64,000 nt of DNA from Bacillota bacterium (GTDB lineage: Bacteria; Bacteroidota; Bacteroidia; Bacteroidales; Bacteroidaceae): assembly GCA_023664625.1 (NCBI GenBank), contig JAMPFD010000002.1:261248-325247 (forward strand). The letters run 5' to 3'. Below the pieces are notes generated by a model. That model made no database searches, was not told the DNA's origin, and saw nothing but the letters and a program-made list of their open reading frames with translations. Position numbers and translations under genes: made by a program. Of this stretch, positions 34,709-44,958 are shown one piece after another; position 1 is the stretch's first letter; each line of letters starts with the position of its first letter.

Positions 34709-35446
34709 TTAACTTTTGTATATTCTGTCGTCCGGACTGTCTGTCCGGCTGTCCGAAGGCTGCTCGAACACTTTGAAGATGTTGTATGTTATATTATCAT
34801 CATAGATGTCCTCGTGCTCGTATTTCTTTACCCACCGTACAATACGTATCGTCAGCGGAAGTGCGATTATTTCGTAACCGGTTTTCAGCATTACCTGGTA
34901 GCACATGAGCCACGGCAGTTCTTCGGCAGGAACGACTCCCGCCAGTGCCAGCGGGAAGAATATCAGAGAATCAACACTTTCTCCGAAGACTGTGCTGAGA
35001 ATGGCTCGAAGGGAAAAATTATGTCCTTTGCTCCATATTTTCATTTTCGACATTACGTATGCATTGACAAAGGAACCGCAGATGAATGCCGCGAAAGATG
35101 CAGCCGCGATGCGCGGCGCAAGTCCGAAAATGGCGTGAAAACCTTCGTCGCCGGTCCAATAGTCAGCACCCGGAAGCCAGTCGCACAATGCCCCCGCGGC
35201 AACGAAAAAGAAGTTCATGAGGAATCCGAGCCATATCAGGATGCGTGCCTTGCCATATCCCCACACCTCGCAGACAACATCATTGATGATGTAGCTTATG
35301 GGGAAGATGATGAGGCCTCCCGTCTGGCTGTGGGAGAAAAACTGTATCTGCTTTGTCTCGAAAAGGTTGGATGCGATAAGGCATACGGTAAAGAGCATGC
35401 TGAAAAGCATAAAAAGCAGGCTCACCTGAGAATTGTTTTTTTTCAT
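34709..35446 (-). CDS. Queuosine precursor transporter (YhhQ/QPT family)
   Basis: A 245-residue inner-membrane protein with six hydrophobic segments of the VUT_1/YhhQ family, which imports preQ0, preQ1 or queuine. Typical motifs are SNLFETKQIQ in the first helix region, FPISYIINDVVCEVWGYGKAR, and the FGESVDSLIFFPLA segment. A polar C-terminal tail of about 40 residues is longer than usual. Its gene precedes queH on the same strand (153 bp apart), which strongly supports the Q role. With QueH next to it, the cell probably takes up preQ1 or preQ0 and finishes Q on tRNA. No other que genes are in the window. Confidence 0.9.
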   Translation of the reverse strand: MKKNNSQVSLLFMLFSMLFTVCLIASNLFETKQIQFFSHSQTGGLIIFPISYIINDVVCEVWGYGKARILIWLGFLMNFFFVAAGALCDWLPGADYWTGDEGFHAIFGLAPRIAAASFAAFICGSFVNAYVMSKMKIWSKGHNFSLRAILSTVFGESVDSLIFFPLALAGVVPAEELPWLMCYQVMLKTGYEIIALPLTIRIVRWVKKYEHEDIYDDNITYNIFKVFEQPSDSRTDSPDDRIYKS

Positions 35447-35560
35447 GTTCTTGTTTTTATTTAAATGGGGTTACCAAGCACCCATTCCACAAAATTGATT
35501 GCAAAGTTACGTCTTTTATTCCGAAATGCATAAATTATTTCGTAAAAAGTATTAACAAAA

Positions 35561-35592
35561 TTGACAAATGTCATTTTTTATTCGTACATTTG
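35561..35592 (+). promoter_or_regulatory. lepA promoter
   Basis: TTG at 35561-35563 and TACATTTG at 35585-35592, 21 bp apart. The start codon follows about 100 bp later. Confidence 0.65.
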
Positions 35593-35695
35593 CAATGTAA
35601 TTTTGCCTTAATCGGTTTAGTCTTCTAAAGTGTAATTTGAAAACGTGTGTTTTAATAAACACATTTGCTATTGCGTCAATATCCAACACAAATAT

Positions 35696-37498
35696 ATGAA
35701 ACATATAAGAAACTTCTGTATTATAGCCCATATAGATCACGGTAAGAGCACACTGGCAGACCGTCTGCTTGAGTATACAAAGACCATAGAGGTTACACAG
35801 GGACAGATGTTGGACGATATGGATCTTGAACAGGAACGCGGCATAACAATCAAGAGTCATGCCATCCAAATGGAGTATGGATATGAAAATGAACATCCTG
35901 ACTTTGAGAAGGGGAATTATATATTGAATCTCATCGATACTCCCGGACATGTCGATTTCTCATACGAAGTGAGCCGTTCCATAGCTGCCTGTGAAGGCGC
36001 ATTGCTCGTTGTCGATGCGACACAGGGTGTCCAGGCGCAGACAATATCCAATCTTTATATGGCGATAGAGCAGGATTTGGAGATAATCCCTGTCATAAAC
36101 AAGATTGATATGCCTTCGGCCATGCCGGATGAGGTGGAGGATGAAATTATTGAACTGATAGGATGTAAGAGGGAGGATATTCTCCGTGCATCAGGAAAGA
36201 CGGGTGAGGGCGTTAAAGGCGTACTCGATGCAGTCGTAGAGCGTGTCCCTGCACCTGAAGGTGATAAGGATGCACCGTTGCAGGCATTGATATTTGACTC
36301 TGTGTTCAACTCTTTCCGCGGAATTATCGCTTATTTCAAGATTGAGAGCGGGTCGCTGAAGAAGGGTGACAAGGTGAAGTTCTTCAATACAGGAATGGAA
36401 TACGTGGCTGACGAAGTCGGCGTGCTGAAAATGGACATGGTTCCGAAAAAACAGCTCTCGACAGGTGAGGTCGGATATATTATAAGCGGTATAAAGAATG
36501 CAAAGGAGGTACAGGTCGGTGACACTATCACGCATATTGACAATCCTTGCGGCAAAGCCATCGCAGGTTTCCAGGAGGTGAAGTCCATGGTCTTTGCCGG
36601 TGTATATCCGATTGACCCTTCCGATTATGAGAATCTTCGTGCTTCGCTGGAGAAACTGCAGCTTAACGATGCTTCTCTGACATTTATGCCGGAATCCTCC
36701 GTGGCTCTCGGATTCGGATTCCGTTGCGGATTCCTCGGTCTTCTGCACATGGAGATTGTACAGGAACGCCTTGACCGTGAGTTTAACATGGACGTTATCA
36801 CGACCGTCCCGAACGTGTCGTACATGGTTTACGATAAGCATGGGGAACAGAAGGAAGTGCATAATCCTTCAGGACTTCCTGACATGATGTCCATTGACCA
36901 TATAGAAGAGCCTTATATATATGCTACAATCATTACGGATACGGCTTATATCGGTCCTATCATGACTCTTTGCCTTGATAAGCGTGGTGAGTTGATAAAG
37001 CAGGAATATATTTCCGGTAACCGTGTGGAGATTCATTTCCATCTCCCGTTAGGTGAGATTGTCATAGATTTCTACGACAAACTGAAGTCAATCTCCAAGG
37101 GATATGCTTCGTTTGATTATCATATTGACGGATTCAGACCGTCAAAGTTGGCAAAGCTGGATATACTGCTGAACGGCGAGAGTGTGGATGCTCTTTCTGC
37201 CTTGACGCATGTGGACAACGCTGTGGCATTGGGAAGACGTATGTGCGAGAAACTGAAAGAACTCATTCCGCGTCAGCAGTTTGACATTGCAATCCAGGCG
37301 GCCATAGGTGCGAAGATTGTGGCTCGCGAGACAATCAAGTGCGTAAGAAAGGATGTGACCGCAAAATGTTATGGCGGTGATGTCTCCAGAAAGCGTAAAC
37401 TTCTTGAAAAACAGAAGAAAGGAAAGAAACGCATGAAGCAGATAGGTAATGTTGAGGTGCCGCAGAAGGCATTCCTCGCAGTCCTGAAGCTTGACTGA
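35696..37498 (+). CDS. lepA: Elongation factor 4 (LepA)
   Basis: A ribosome-associated GTPase that helps translation initiation or back-translocation under ionic stress. The 600-residue protein has G1 [14 protein letters not shown], switch ERGITIKS, G3 DTPGHVD and G4 NKID, followed by EF-G-like domains and the LepA-specific C terminus with [22 protein letters not shown]. The start at 35696 is chosen because [17 protein letters not shown] is the conserved N terminus; an upstream ATG at 35645 adds 17 residues not seen in the family. It has its own promoter. The Crp/Fnr gene follows 142 bp later. Confidence 0.96.
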   Translation: MKHIRNFCIIAHIDHGKSTLADRLLEYTKTIEVTQGQMLDDMDLEQERGITIKSHAIQMEYGYENEHPDFEKGNYILNLIDTPGHVDFSYEVSRSIAACEGALLVVDATQGVQAQTISNLYMAIEQDLEIIPVINKIDMPSAMPDEVEDEIIELIGCKREDILRASGKTGEGVKGVLDAVVERVPAPEGDKDAPLQALIFDSVFNSFRGIIAYFKIESGSLKKGDKVKFFNTGMEYVADEVGVLKMDMVPKKQLSTGEVGYIISGIKNAKEVQVGDTITHIDNPCGKAIAGFQEVKSMVFAGVYPIDPSDYENLRASLEKLQLNDASLTFMPESSVALGFGFRCGFLGLLHMEIVQERLDREFNMDVITTVPNVSYMVYDKHGEQKEVHNPSGLPDMMSIDHIEEPYIYATIITDTAYIGPIMTLCLDKRGELIKQEYISGNRVEIHFHLPLGEIVIDFYDKLKSISKGYASFDYHIDGFRPSKLAKLDILLNGESVDALSALTHVDNAVALGRRMCEKLKELIPRQQFDIAIQAAIGAKIVARETIKCVRKDVTAKCYGGDVSRKRKLLEKQKKGKKRMKQIGNVEVPQKAFLAVLKLD

Positions 37499-37640
37499 TG
37501 GATATGTGGTGCTGTGATGATGACTATGAGATAATTAATGAAGCGATTATAACTAAACTAAAATTACTATACTATTTGAAAGGCAACAGGAATCACTTGA
37601 CGACTAATAACAAAATTAACAACTAACGGGATTAACCACT

Positions 37641-38231
37641 ATGAAGCAACAAATCATTGCTACCAGAGATGTAGCACGCGAGCTGGCGCGAAAGTACAGT
37701 ACGATGACCCACGATGAGCTGGACGAACTGGAGAATATTCTTGTTCCGATGAATTTTCCAAAGGGAAAGAAGATTCTTTCTTCCGGTGAGGTATGTAAGT
37801 ATATATATTACATACATCAGGGACTTGTACGTCAGTTTTATATGAAGAACGGTAAGGAGGTGACGGAATGCTTCGGCGTTGACGGCACAATATGTATGAG
37901 TATACAGAGCTTGTTTGAGGAAATTCCTACTCAGCAGGAACTTACGGCTCTGGAAAACACATATATATTCGCACTGCCAAAGAAGCGTCTCGAACAGGTG
38001 GCTCTTCATAATAATAACATACAGATTCTGTATAGAAAAATTCTTGAAGAGTCTCTGATTAATTCGCAGATACATGCAGACCTTGTAAGGTTTGAGACTG
38101 CTCACGGCAGATATGTGCGTTTCTGTAAATTGATGCCGCAGGTCGCTCTGCGTGCTCCGCTGGTATTTATAGCATCATATTTGCAGATGACACCAGAAAC
38201 ATTGTCGCGTGTCCGCGCACAGCCGATGTAG
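37641..38231 (+). CDS. Crp/Fnr-family transcription regulator 2
   Basis: A 196-residue regulator with a cyclic-nucleotide-binding-like domain (about residues 25-125, containing FPKGKKILSSGEVCKYIYYIHQG) and a short C-terminal winged helix with ASYLQMTPETLSRVRA, which is common in Bacteroidetes Crp-like proteins and ends soon after the recognition helix. It differs clearly from the other Crp-type gene at 18020. The ligand is unknown. It stands alone between lepA and a strong terminator, with an A-rich leader. Targets cannot be assigned. Confidence 0.87.
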   Translation: MKQQIIATRDVARELARKYSTMTHDELDELENILVPMNFPKGKKILSSGEVCKYIYYIHQGLVRQFYMKNGKEVTECFGVDGTICMSIQSLFEEIPTQQELTALENTYIFALPKKRLEQVALHNNNIQILYRKILEESLINSQIHADLVRFETAHGRYVRFCKLMPQVALRAPLVFIASYLQMTPETLSRVRAQPM

Positions 38232-38277
38232 TCTGCCTGTAACGGATAGAGTCGGTAAAAAAATAATATTGCTTCAT

Positions 38278-38325
38278 AAAAGTAGAGTGGAGATGTTCGG
38301 TGATGAACGCCTCCACTCTACTTTT
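38278..38325 (+). terminator. Terminator after Crp/Fnr gene 2
   Basis: Perfect 15-bp arms (38278-38292 and 38311-38325) around an 18-nt loop. The arms end in AAAA and TTTT, so it can work in both directions. Confidence 0.85.
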
Positions 38326-38630
38326 GATAACGGGTATTTCATACTTACGTTAATCATATAGCTGACTATGTTGCTGGCTGCATGTATATTCTTATTTTCA
38401 ATGGTGCTTGGTTATGAGTATTCTATGATAGTGCGGAGGGATAATATCATGAGGGAAGATTGTGGAGGGAAGATTCCGTATTTATGCTTGTATAAGTCTT
38501 TGATGTCAGTGATCGCGTGATAGAATTATATAAAAGAATATTGGTGTCCAGGAAAAAAACAATGACGAGCATCAAAGTCCTTGCGTATTATACTCTTTTG
38601 ATATTTTTCTTAAAAGAGGCTGGTCTTATG

Positions 38631-38830
38631 AACCGCGTCAGCGGTGAGAAGAAGTTAGCCGTGGGTCCCCCCCCCGGATTATGATGCAAGTGCTGGACAA
38701 TGACCGGTTTATCGGTCGAATAAAGTAAAAATGGTATGCGTATTCGACCGATAAATCGGTTGAGCACAGAGCGTTAACGGATTCCGTGGGTACGGACCCA
38801 TGGCTACCATATTAAACCGCTGATGCGGTT
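38631..38830. repeat. REP/BIME-like nested palindromic element
   Basis: Two nested pairs of inverted modules. The outer left half carries AACCGCGTCAGCGGT and GTTAGCCGTGGGTCC; the outer right half carries the inverse, GGACCCATGGCTAC and AACCGCTGATGCGGTT. The inner pair is ACCGGTTTATCGGTCGAATA (38703-38722) and its inverse (38741-38761). Each module is also a small hairpin. A run of nine Cs lies at 38667-38675. The form is that of REP elements mobilised by a RAYT transposase, but no transposase gene is in the window. It sits in a gene-free stretch, 38326-39337, that shows nothing else clear. Confidence 0.65.
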
Positions 38831-39337
38831 TTACGCACAGAGTATCAGGACATCTGTATGTACATAATAAGAGATGCGTTGTATTTTGCAGGACACTAAT
38901 AATAAAAAATGCAGTTGTTCTTTTAGACGTTTATCGAATTTAATCGGCGGAGCAATTTTGGTATTATAAATGTATTTTTGTCATTGAACCACATTTGTAC
39001 AAAGGCAAAATTTGTTTCTGCTATACCGTGACGATAAAGAAACGATGAAGTTTGCATACCAAAACTTGCCTGAAGTATTAAGAGTAGGGACTTCTTATGT
39101 AAAAAAATGCGCATTGAATAGGTGAGGAGAGTGTTGTATGGTAGAAGAAGTGCAAGTGTTAGTGAAGAAATTATGTCATTGTAATATGTGATTTCAATAG
39201 TTGCGTATCACTTTATATGTAAGGTACAGTATTTTTATGTTCTGATTCTGCATACTATACGTCCTGAGATTCTATATTAAGCATGAATTTTATCATGCTT
39301 CGGAGTGCCGGAATTATATGGGGGATAAGGTATAAGA

Positions 39338-39370
39338 GAAATGGTGACAGTTTAGAACTGCCACCATTTC
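39338..39370 (-). terminator. Terminator overlapping the end of the HAD gene
   Basis: GAAATGGTG pairs with CACCATTTC and CAGTT with AACTG inside it, with one mismatch. The last codons and stop of the HAD gene (ending at 39352) lie inside the stem, so the terminator and the coding end share sequence. Confidence 0.6.
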
Positions 39371-39789
39371 TTCTTGGATTTTTCACTGAAGTCTGACTGC
39401 AGAGACCTGCTCTGGGCCGTTTCAAAGATAATGTCATCGTATGTCTTCTTTTCATTTATCATACGGTATATTGTTCCCCAGTCGGGAATTCCCCCGATAT
39501 TGCGGTCGTCAATGAACATGTCGACTTTAAGTTTTCTTGAATAGTTGTCATTGTTCTCACGTTCTTCTTCCGGGTAGTCTCTGTTTATCGCCCAAAATTC
39601 AAGTCCTCTTTCCCTGCACCATTGGACAGCCTCTTCAAGGAGTTTTCCCTCACGCACAGTCCATAGTATCAGCCGGTGCTTGTCTGCAGTGAGCATTTTC
39701 AATGTCTCTATGGCGAAAGGCCTCTCCTCGCCGATGTTCGGATAGTTATGGGTTACGATAGTTCCGTCAAAATCGATGGCTATTGTCAT
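39352..39789 (-). CDS. HAD-superfamily hydrolase, BT0820-like
   Basis: A 145-residue cytosolic HAD phosphatase of the small type without a large cap. The nucleophile motif AIDFDGTIV is at residues 4-12 (Asp6 and Asp8), and the C-terminal metal motif is FIDDRNIGG, near residue 93. Motif II may be in LILWTVREG. The substrate is unknown. It is downstream of the Wzc-type kinase gene with a 118-bp gap, so it may belong to the polysaccharide transcript. Its last codons form half of the terminator stem. The C terminus KSKKKWWQF is basic and aromatic. Confidence 0.82.
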   Translation of the reverse strand: MTIAIDFDGTIVTHNYPNIGEERPFAIETLKMLTADKHRLILWTVREGKLLEEAVQWCRERGLEFWAINRDYPEEERENNDNYSRKLKVDMFIDDRNIGGIPDWGTIYRMINEKKTYDDIIFETAQSRSLQSDFSEKSKKKWWQF

Positions 39790-39907
39790 TGGTTATGTAT
39801 TTAAGAAATGAGTTATATAAGTAATGTTGCGGTATATGGTTAGAATAAAGGTGTCCCTTTACATTTTACATTGTATAGGGACACCGTATCGCAGAATTTT
39901 CTGAAAA

Positions 39908-42409
39908 TTATTTCTTTACGGAATTATCATCCGGAGAGCCATAATGGCTGTTTGCGTAATTACCGTAGCTGCCATAATTTCCATATCGGCCGTATGAACC
40001 GTACTTTCCGTAGTTGCCATACTTTCCATATCCATATGTGTAGCTATGAGTCTTCTTGCTGAAGTCAATACCGTTGATTGCTATTGAAACATTGGTAAGT
40101 TTCTCCTCCGCTGCAAGTTGGTTGATATAGCTGAATGCAGCTTTCGGAGTATAGTCAGCCCTGCATATGCAGAGGGTTGCGTCTGCAAGGCGGGCTATGC
40201 TGAGAGTATCGGTGACAATGCCCACAGGCGGAGTGTCAATGATGATATAGTCATATATGTTTTTAAGATGGTCAAAGACTTCGTCAAGAGTTTCTCTTGT
40301 TACAAGCTCTGCCGGGTTTGGCGGGATAGGTCCTGCAAAGAGTACGTCAAGATTCCTGTTCGCTCCGGAGTTGACAATGTTGTCTCTTACATCTTGCTCA
40401 CAGACGTTGTCTTTTGTCAGCAATGGTGTGATACCATGTATCTTGTCATTTACTCCGAAGAGTTCTGCAAGACGTGGCTTACGGATATCAAGGCCGACAA
40501 TTATTACTTTCTTGCCAAGTAATGCAAGGCTTATTCCGAGGTTGGAGGCTATGAATGTCTTGCCTTCGCTGGCTGTGCTTGATGTAACCATAATGACTTT
40601 TTCTTTCTCCTTCATGGTGAAGAGAACATTGGTTCGCAAGCTTCTGAAGACTTCGGTAATCATATTGTTGGTGTTTTCGTGCACGACGATTCCTGACTTT
40701 GATTTCACAGTCTCGCTTGCTACAGGAATATCTCCGGAGATTGGGAGCTTGGTCAGTTTCTCCACATCGTCACGTACCTCAATCTTATAGCGCATAAGCT
40801 GGATGAGGATGAAAATTCCAAAAGGAATGGCAATTCCGAGGACAATGGCCATGAGGATTATGGTCTTCTCCTTTGGTGCTATTTTTCCGATGAGGTTTGG
40901 CTCGTCAATGATCTTTCCTTTATTGGCAGTTGCTGCAAGGGAAATGGAGTTCTCTTCACGCTTTTGAAGGAGCATCAGGTACAGACCGGAACTGACTTCC
41001 TGTTGTCTTCCTATTCTGTTCAGAATGCGTTCTTGGCTTGGAGACTCCTGTATTTGTGTATTATACTTGGCGAATTGTGTCTTGATTGCGTTACGCTGTA
41101 TCTGTAAGTTCTTCTGTGCCTGGATTATGGCGTTGTTGATACTTGTTGTGAGAACGTCAAGCTGGCCTGTAAGAGGTATTACGGTCGGGCTGTTCTCGCT
41201 TGCTGTACGCATAAGACGGCTACGGTCAAGTGCTATTTGGTTGTATTGGCTGATGAGTGCCGATGCTGTGGGGTCTGTAAGTCCTACGTTGGAAGGCAGT
41301 GTCTGGTACTTGTTCTGTGGTATGGACATATAGTCCTTGATGCTGCTTAGCAGGGAAAGTTGCGTGTTGATCTCTGCCAGCTGCTGGTCGTAAGTGTTTG
41401 TCTGCGTCATGGCATTGACAGCATTGGCATTGACTTCAAAGACTTGGCTTCTGCGTTTGTATGATTCCAGTTCATTTTCTGTCTCTCCAAGTTCCTGACT
41501 GATTTTCTCCAATCGGCTGTTTATGAACTCTTCTGTACGGATGGCAATGGTGTTCTTGTCTGCATTGGCCTCTTCATTGTAGCTTTTTACCAATTGGGTC
41601 AGATAATCCAAAGCTCTCTCCTGATTTTCATCATTGATGGTAATTAAAGCTATGGAAGATGTCTTATTGGTTGGCTCTACGGTGATTTTATTTACGTAAA
41701 TGTCTGCAATATCCTTTGGAGGGGTGATTGTCACATAGAGAGTCTTGCTTTCTTCCATGTTCCAGATGTTTTTCGGATTTGCTGTTATCTGTATGTTTCC
41801 GACAGACGTTGGGATCTTGGCAGGAACAGTTGAAATGCTTTTCTTTATTACATGTTCCTTTGCTTCTCCTTCTTTTGCATCAATGGTTGTATATTTGCCT
41901 TTTATGTTGTACTTGCCGTTCTTATAGTTTATTTCCATCTTAATAGGGAATTTCAGTACCTCAAGAGATGATTCGTCAAGGTCAACATTTAGTGGCTGGT
42001 TACCATATATGAGTTTGTTCTTTACACTTCCTTCTATTTTATAGGTAGTATAAAGTTTTAGTTCTTTGACGGCATTTTGTGCAATAGAATGAGATGCAAT
42101 GATTTCTATCTCATTGTCAATTCCGTTTGAATTTGAAATAAATCCAAGATTCTCAGCTTCGAGGAGAGCACCTTTTGCAGATGACTTGCTGTCGTTGTCC
42201 TGTATGAAAATTTTTGTATTGGCTTGGTATGTTGGTGTCTTGTATCTGATGTATATGATACTTATAGCCAAACATATAATGACAGAAAATATGAACCATT
42301 TCCAGTTAAGAATGAAAATGGACATTATGTTCTGCAAATTGAATGTAGAGTTCTCCTCAGCTTCTGTTGTGATATTATTTGCAGGATTTTGTATTGTATA
42401 TTCTTCCAT
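39908..42409 (-). CDS. Wzc-type polysaccharide co-polymerase/tyrosine autokinase
   Basis: An 833-residue inner-membrane protein that controls exopolysaccharide chain length and export. It has an N-terminal Wzz domain with a membrane helix near residues 35-55, a long coiled-coil periplasmic region (about 290-420), a second helix near 525-545, then a BY-kinase domain with Walker A STASEGKTFIA (Lys about 617), Walker A' VIIVGLDIRKP and Walker B YIIIDTPPVG. The C terminus is a tyrosine cluster of repeated YG(K/N/S)YG units, the expected autophosphorylation sites. It lies 32 bp after rfbA in an operon with the sugar-phosphate transferase. The outer-membrane exporter (Wza) gene is not in the window. 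Confidence 0.93.
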   Translation of the reverse strand: MEEYTIQNPANNITTEAEENSTFNLQNIMSIFILNWKWFIFSVIICLAISIIYIRYKTPTYQANTKIFIQDNDSKSSAKGALLEAENLGFISNSNGIDNEIEIIASHSIAQNAVKELKLYTTYKIEGSVKNKLIYGNQPLNVDLDESSLEVLKFPIKMEINYKNGKYNIKGKYTTIDAKEGEAKEHVIKKSISTVPAKIPTSVGNIQITANPKNIWNMEESKTLYVTITPPKDIADIYVNKITVEPTNKTSSIALITINDENQERALDYLTQLVKSYNEEANADKNTIAIRTEEFINSRLEKISQELGETENELESYKRRSQVFEVNANAVNAMTQTNTYDQQLAEINTQLSLLSSIKDYMSIPQNKYQTLPSNVGLTDPTASALISQYNQIALDRSRLMRTASENSPTVIPLTGQLDVLTTSINNAIIQAQKNLQIQRNAIKTQFAKYNTQIQESPSQERILNRIGRQQEVSSGLYLMLLQKREENSISLAATANKGKIIDEPNLIGKIAPKEKTIILMAIVLGIAIPFGIFILIQLMRYKIEVRDDVEKLTKLPISGDIPVASETVKSKSGIVVHENTNNMITEVFRSLRTNVLFTMKEKEKVIMVTSSTASEGKTFIASNLGISLALLGKKVIIVGLDIRKPRLAELFGVNDKIHGITPLLTKDNVCEQDVRDNIVNSGANRNLDVLFAGPIPPNPAELVTRETLDEVFDHLKNIYDYIIIDTPPVGIVTDTLSIARLADATLCICRADYTPKAAFSYINQLAAEEKLTNVSIAINGIDFSKKTHSYTYGYGKYGNYGKYGSYGRYGNYGSYGNYANSHYGSPDDNSVKK

Positions 42410-42441
42410 AGGAGAATTGAGTTTATAGTTGTGTGGAAAGT

Positions 42442-43314
42442 CTATTTAAGCAGGTTCATAAGGTATTTGCCATAATCGTTTTTTGCCATGGGGGCAGCTG
42501 CCTTTCGGAGTGTTTCTGATGTAATCCAACCATTGCGGAAAGCTATTTCCTCCAGACATGCGATTTTCAGACCTTGGCGTTTCTCTATTACCTCTATGAA
42601 GGTTGATGCCTCTGCCAGAGAGTCGTGCGTGCCGGTATCCAGCCACGCGAATCCTCGTGGTAGTGTCTGGACTTTAAGTGCCTTTTGTTCAAGGTATGTC
42701 TGGTTTACTGTTGTTATTTCAAGTTCTCCTCGTGCGGAAGGCCGGATGTTCTTTGCTATCTCCACAACAGAGTTCGGATAGAAATATAGACCGACAACAG
42801 CATAGTTTGACTTTGGATTCTCCGGTTTCTCTTCTATGGACATGCAGTTGCCGTTTTCGTCAAACTCTGCCACCCCATAGCGTTCCGGATCATTAACCCA
42901 ATAGCCGAAAACTGTTGCGTTTCCGTCTTTCTCTGCATTGTCTACGCTCTGCTTAAGCACATCCGTGAATCCTGTTCCATGGAATATGTTGTCACCAAGT
43001 ACGAGACAGACACTGTCATTACCAATGAATTCTTCTCCGATAATGAATGCTTGTGCAAGACCGTCAGGCGAAGGCTGCTCAGCGTATGTAAACCTTACAC
43101 CAATATCGTGGCCGTCGCCAAGAAGACGCTTGAATCCTGGAAGGTCATGTGGCGTTGAAATGATGAGAATCTCGCGGATACCGGCGTTCATCAGTACCGA
43201 GATAGGGTAGTATATCATCGGTTTGTCAAAAATGGGTATCAACTGTTTGCTGATACCTTTTGTAATAGGATAAAGACGTGTGCCGGAGCCTCCGGCCAAT
43301 ACAATACCTTTCAT
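42442..43314 (-). CDS. rfbA: Glucose-1-phosphate thymidylyltransferase
   Basis: Makes dTDP-glucose from glucose-1-phosphate and dTTP, the first step towards dTDP-rhamnose. The 290-residue protein has the nucleotide loop [15 protein letters not shown] at residues 6-20, [12 protein letters not shown], a VLGDNIFHG metal-binding motif and the VVGLYFYP segment. It lies between the sugar-phosphate transferase (33 bp upstream) and the Wzc-type kinase (32 bp downstream), so it feeds exopolysaccharide synthesis. rfbC is 15 kb away at 58058; rfbB and rfbD are not seen. Identification is firm. Confidence 0.96.
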   Translation of the reverse strand: MKGIVLAGGSGTRLYPITKGISKQLIPIFDKPMIYYPISVLMNAGIREILIISTPHDLPGFKRLLGDGHDIGVRFTYAEQPSPDGLAQAFIIGEEFIGNDSVCLVLGDNIFHGTGFTDVLKQSVDNAEKDGNATVFGYWVNDPERYGVAEFDENGNCMSIEEKPENPKSNYAVVGLYFYPNSVVEIAKNIRPSARGELEITTVNQTYLEQKALKVQTLPRGFAWLDTGTHDSLAEASTFIEVIEKRQGLKIACLEEIAFRNGWITSETLRKAAAPMAKNDYGKYLMNLLK

Positions 43315-43347
43315 TATGTATTTTTATTTTTGAAATTCTTACTTGAA

Positions 43348-44775
43348 TCAATAGGCGTGTTTGTCAGGATGTATAACTGACCATGCTGTGCGGAATATGA
43401 TTTCCATGTCAAGATTAAAAGACCAGTTCTCGTTGTACCAGATGTCTCGCTTAACACGTTCCTCCATCTGCCATAACTCTTTTGTCTCACCACGGTAACC
43501 TGTGACTTGTGCCCATCCTGTTATTCCCGGTTTGGAGAAATGGCGTACCATATATTGTGATATAACAGCCGAGTACATCTCTGTATGCAGGAGCATGTGC
43601 GGACGAGGACCTACAATGCTCATATCTCCTTTGAGTACATTAATGAATTGAGGAAGCTCGTCAATATTTGTCTTGCGCATGAAATTGCCGAAAGCAAATT
43701 TTCGCGGGTCATTCTTTGATGCCTGAACACGGTCTGCATCATCGTTGACATGCATGGAGCGGAATTTATATAATAGGAATGTCTTTCCGTCCATGCCTGT
43801 ACGCTCCTGTTTGAAGAACAATGGTCCGGGACTCTGTATCTTTATGAATATCCAGACAACAGGTATGATAGGTAATAGGCATATGCATGCTATGGATGAA
43901 AATGCAATGTCAAACACTCGTTTTATAATACGGTTGTCTATGCGGTTAATATTGTTCGTATGATTAGTGAACAGTGTGTAGTCGCCGAACGGTATCGGTG
44001 TGAGGTTCAGGCTCAGGTTGGAATAAATTCGTGGCACGAGGTAGAACTGTATGATATGCTTGTCGCAATAATGTATAATGTCATTGATGTCATCTCTGTC
44101 GTTTGTTGTTGACAGTGAGCACATTATCATGTCTGCCTCGATCGGGGCGGAACCGCTTCTCATTGCCTGTACAAGCTCACTGCGTGTCCCAAGTTTGTTG
44201 AAGCGTTCCGGTGCAGACTGAATCTCGTTATTGCTGTAATACCCCTTTACGTTATATCCGATGGTTGATAATTCTTTCATCTGTAAATAGATGTCAAGAT
44301 TGGCAGGGTCACTGCCGATGAAGACAACGGAACGCAGATTGTGTCCTGAATGTCTTATTTTATTGAGCAGCATACGCTCAATGAATCTGGAGAAAATTGT
44401 TGCTGCAAAATAGATTATTGCATAGGCGATGGAGAATCCTATGATATGGTCATGGGCATCAAGGGCAATATACAATATGATTATGAGTGCGAGCATCTGC
44501 ACTAATGTCAGGCGGAATACACGAAGGATAACGCTTGTGATATTAATTCTTCTCGCATGAATAATAGTCTTGTAAAATGATAAACTTATAATGGCTGCCA
44601 TCGTAGCATAAAGGGCTCCGTCTACGCTGTTCTCAATGATTCCCTGAGGAACCGAGATACTGTCGATATTAAGAAGGCACCAATAAGTGATGTTTGCCAA
44701 AATAATGTCCATCAGCGTAATGGAAATCAAGACCATTATGCTGCTGTTCGAATGAACTCTGTCAAAATTAGCCAT
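43348..44775 (-). CDS. Polyprenyl-phosphate sugar phosphotransferase (WcaJ/WbaP type)
   Basis: Starts a repeat unit by moving a sugar-1-phosphate from its nucleotide to undecaprenyl phosphate. The 475-residue protein has four N-terminal membrane helices, a CoA-binding-like middle domain (about residues 150-270), and the C-terminal catalytic domain with KRVFDIAFSSIACICLLP (membrane), SPGPLFFKQERTGMDGK, LYKFRSM, KTNIDELPQFINVL and VGPRPH. The start at 44775 (MANFDRVHS) is preferred over 44856 because the latter reads through the promoter. A strong promoter lies upstream at 44826-44857. It heads the minus-strand polysaccharide operon. Confidence 0.92.
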   Translation of the reverse strand: MANFDRVHSNSSIMVLISITLMDIILANITYWCLLNIDSISVPQGIIENSVDGALYATMAAIISLSFYKTIIHARRINITSVILRVFRLTLVQMLALIIILYIALDAHDHIIGFSIAYAIIYFAATIFSRFIERMLLNKIRHSGHNLRSVVFIGSDPANLDIYLQMKELSTIGYNVKGYYSNNEIQSAPERFNKLGTRSELVQAMRSGSAPIEADMIMCSLSTTNDRDDINDIIHYCDKHIIQFYLVPRIYSNLSLNLTPIPFGDYTLFTNHTNNINRIDNRIIKRVFDIAFSSIACICLLPIIPVVWIFIKIQSPGPLFFKQERTGMDGKTFLLYKFRSMHVNDDADRVQASKNDPRKFAFGNFMRKTNIDELPQFINVLKGDMSIVGPRPHMLLHTEMYSAVISQYMVRHFSKPGITGWAQVTGYRGETKELWQMEERVKRDIWYNENWSFNLDMEIIFRTAWSVIHPDKHAY

Positions 44776-44825
44776 GTTTCGTTTGTAGATAGTGTTATTT
44801 TTATTGTCAATAATATAATTCTGTG

Positions 44826-44857
44826 CAAATTTACATAAAAAAGGAGACATGGGCAAA
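44826..44857 (-). promoter_or_regulatory. Promoter of the exopolysaccharide operon
   Basis: Minus-strand TTTG at 44854-44857 and TAAATTTG at 44826-44833, 20 bp apart, about 50 bp before the sugar transferase start. Confidence 0.7.
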
Positions 44858-44895
44858 CTTTTTGGCTGTCATTTTGACGAAATGCATTCTTTTTC

Positions 44896-44926
44896 TTGTA
44901 TAATCCATAAAAAATGACTAATTTTG
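44896..44926 (+). promoter_or_regulatory. Promoter of the gene at 44959
   Basis: TTG at 44896-44898 and TAATTTTG at 44919-44926, 20 bp apart, divergent from the exopolysaccharide promoter 40 bp away. It excludes the in-frame ATG at 44914 as a start. Confidence 0.65.
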
Positions 44927-44958
44927 CTCTCGAAATATTTAACTTAAAAGAAACGAGA

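Noticed and set aside
38923-39114. A 63-codon minus-strand frame in the spacer before the HAD gene
   Set aside because: No promoter, no family pattern and composition like the surrounding spacer.
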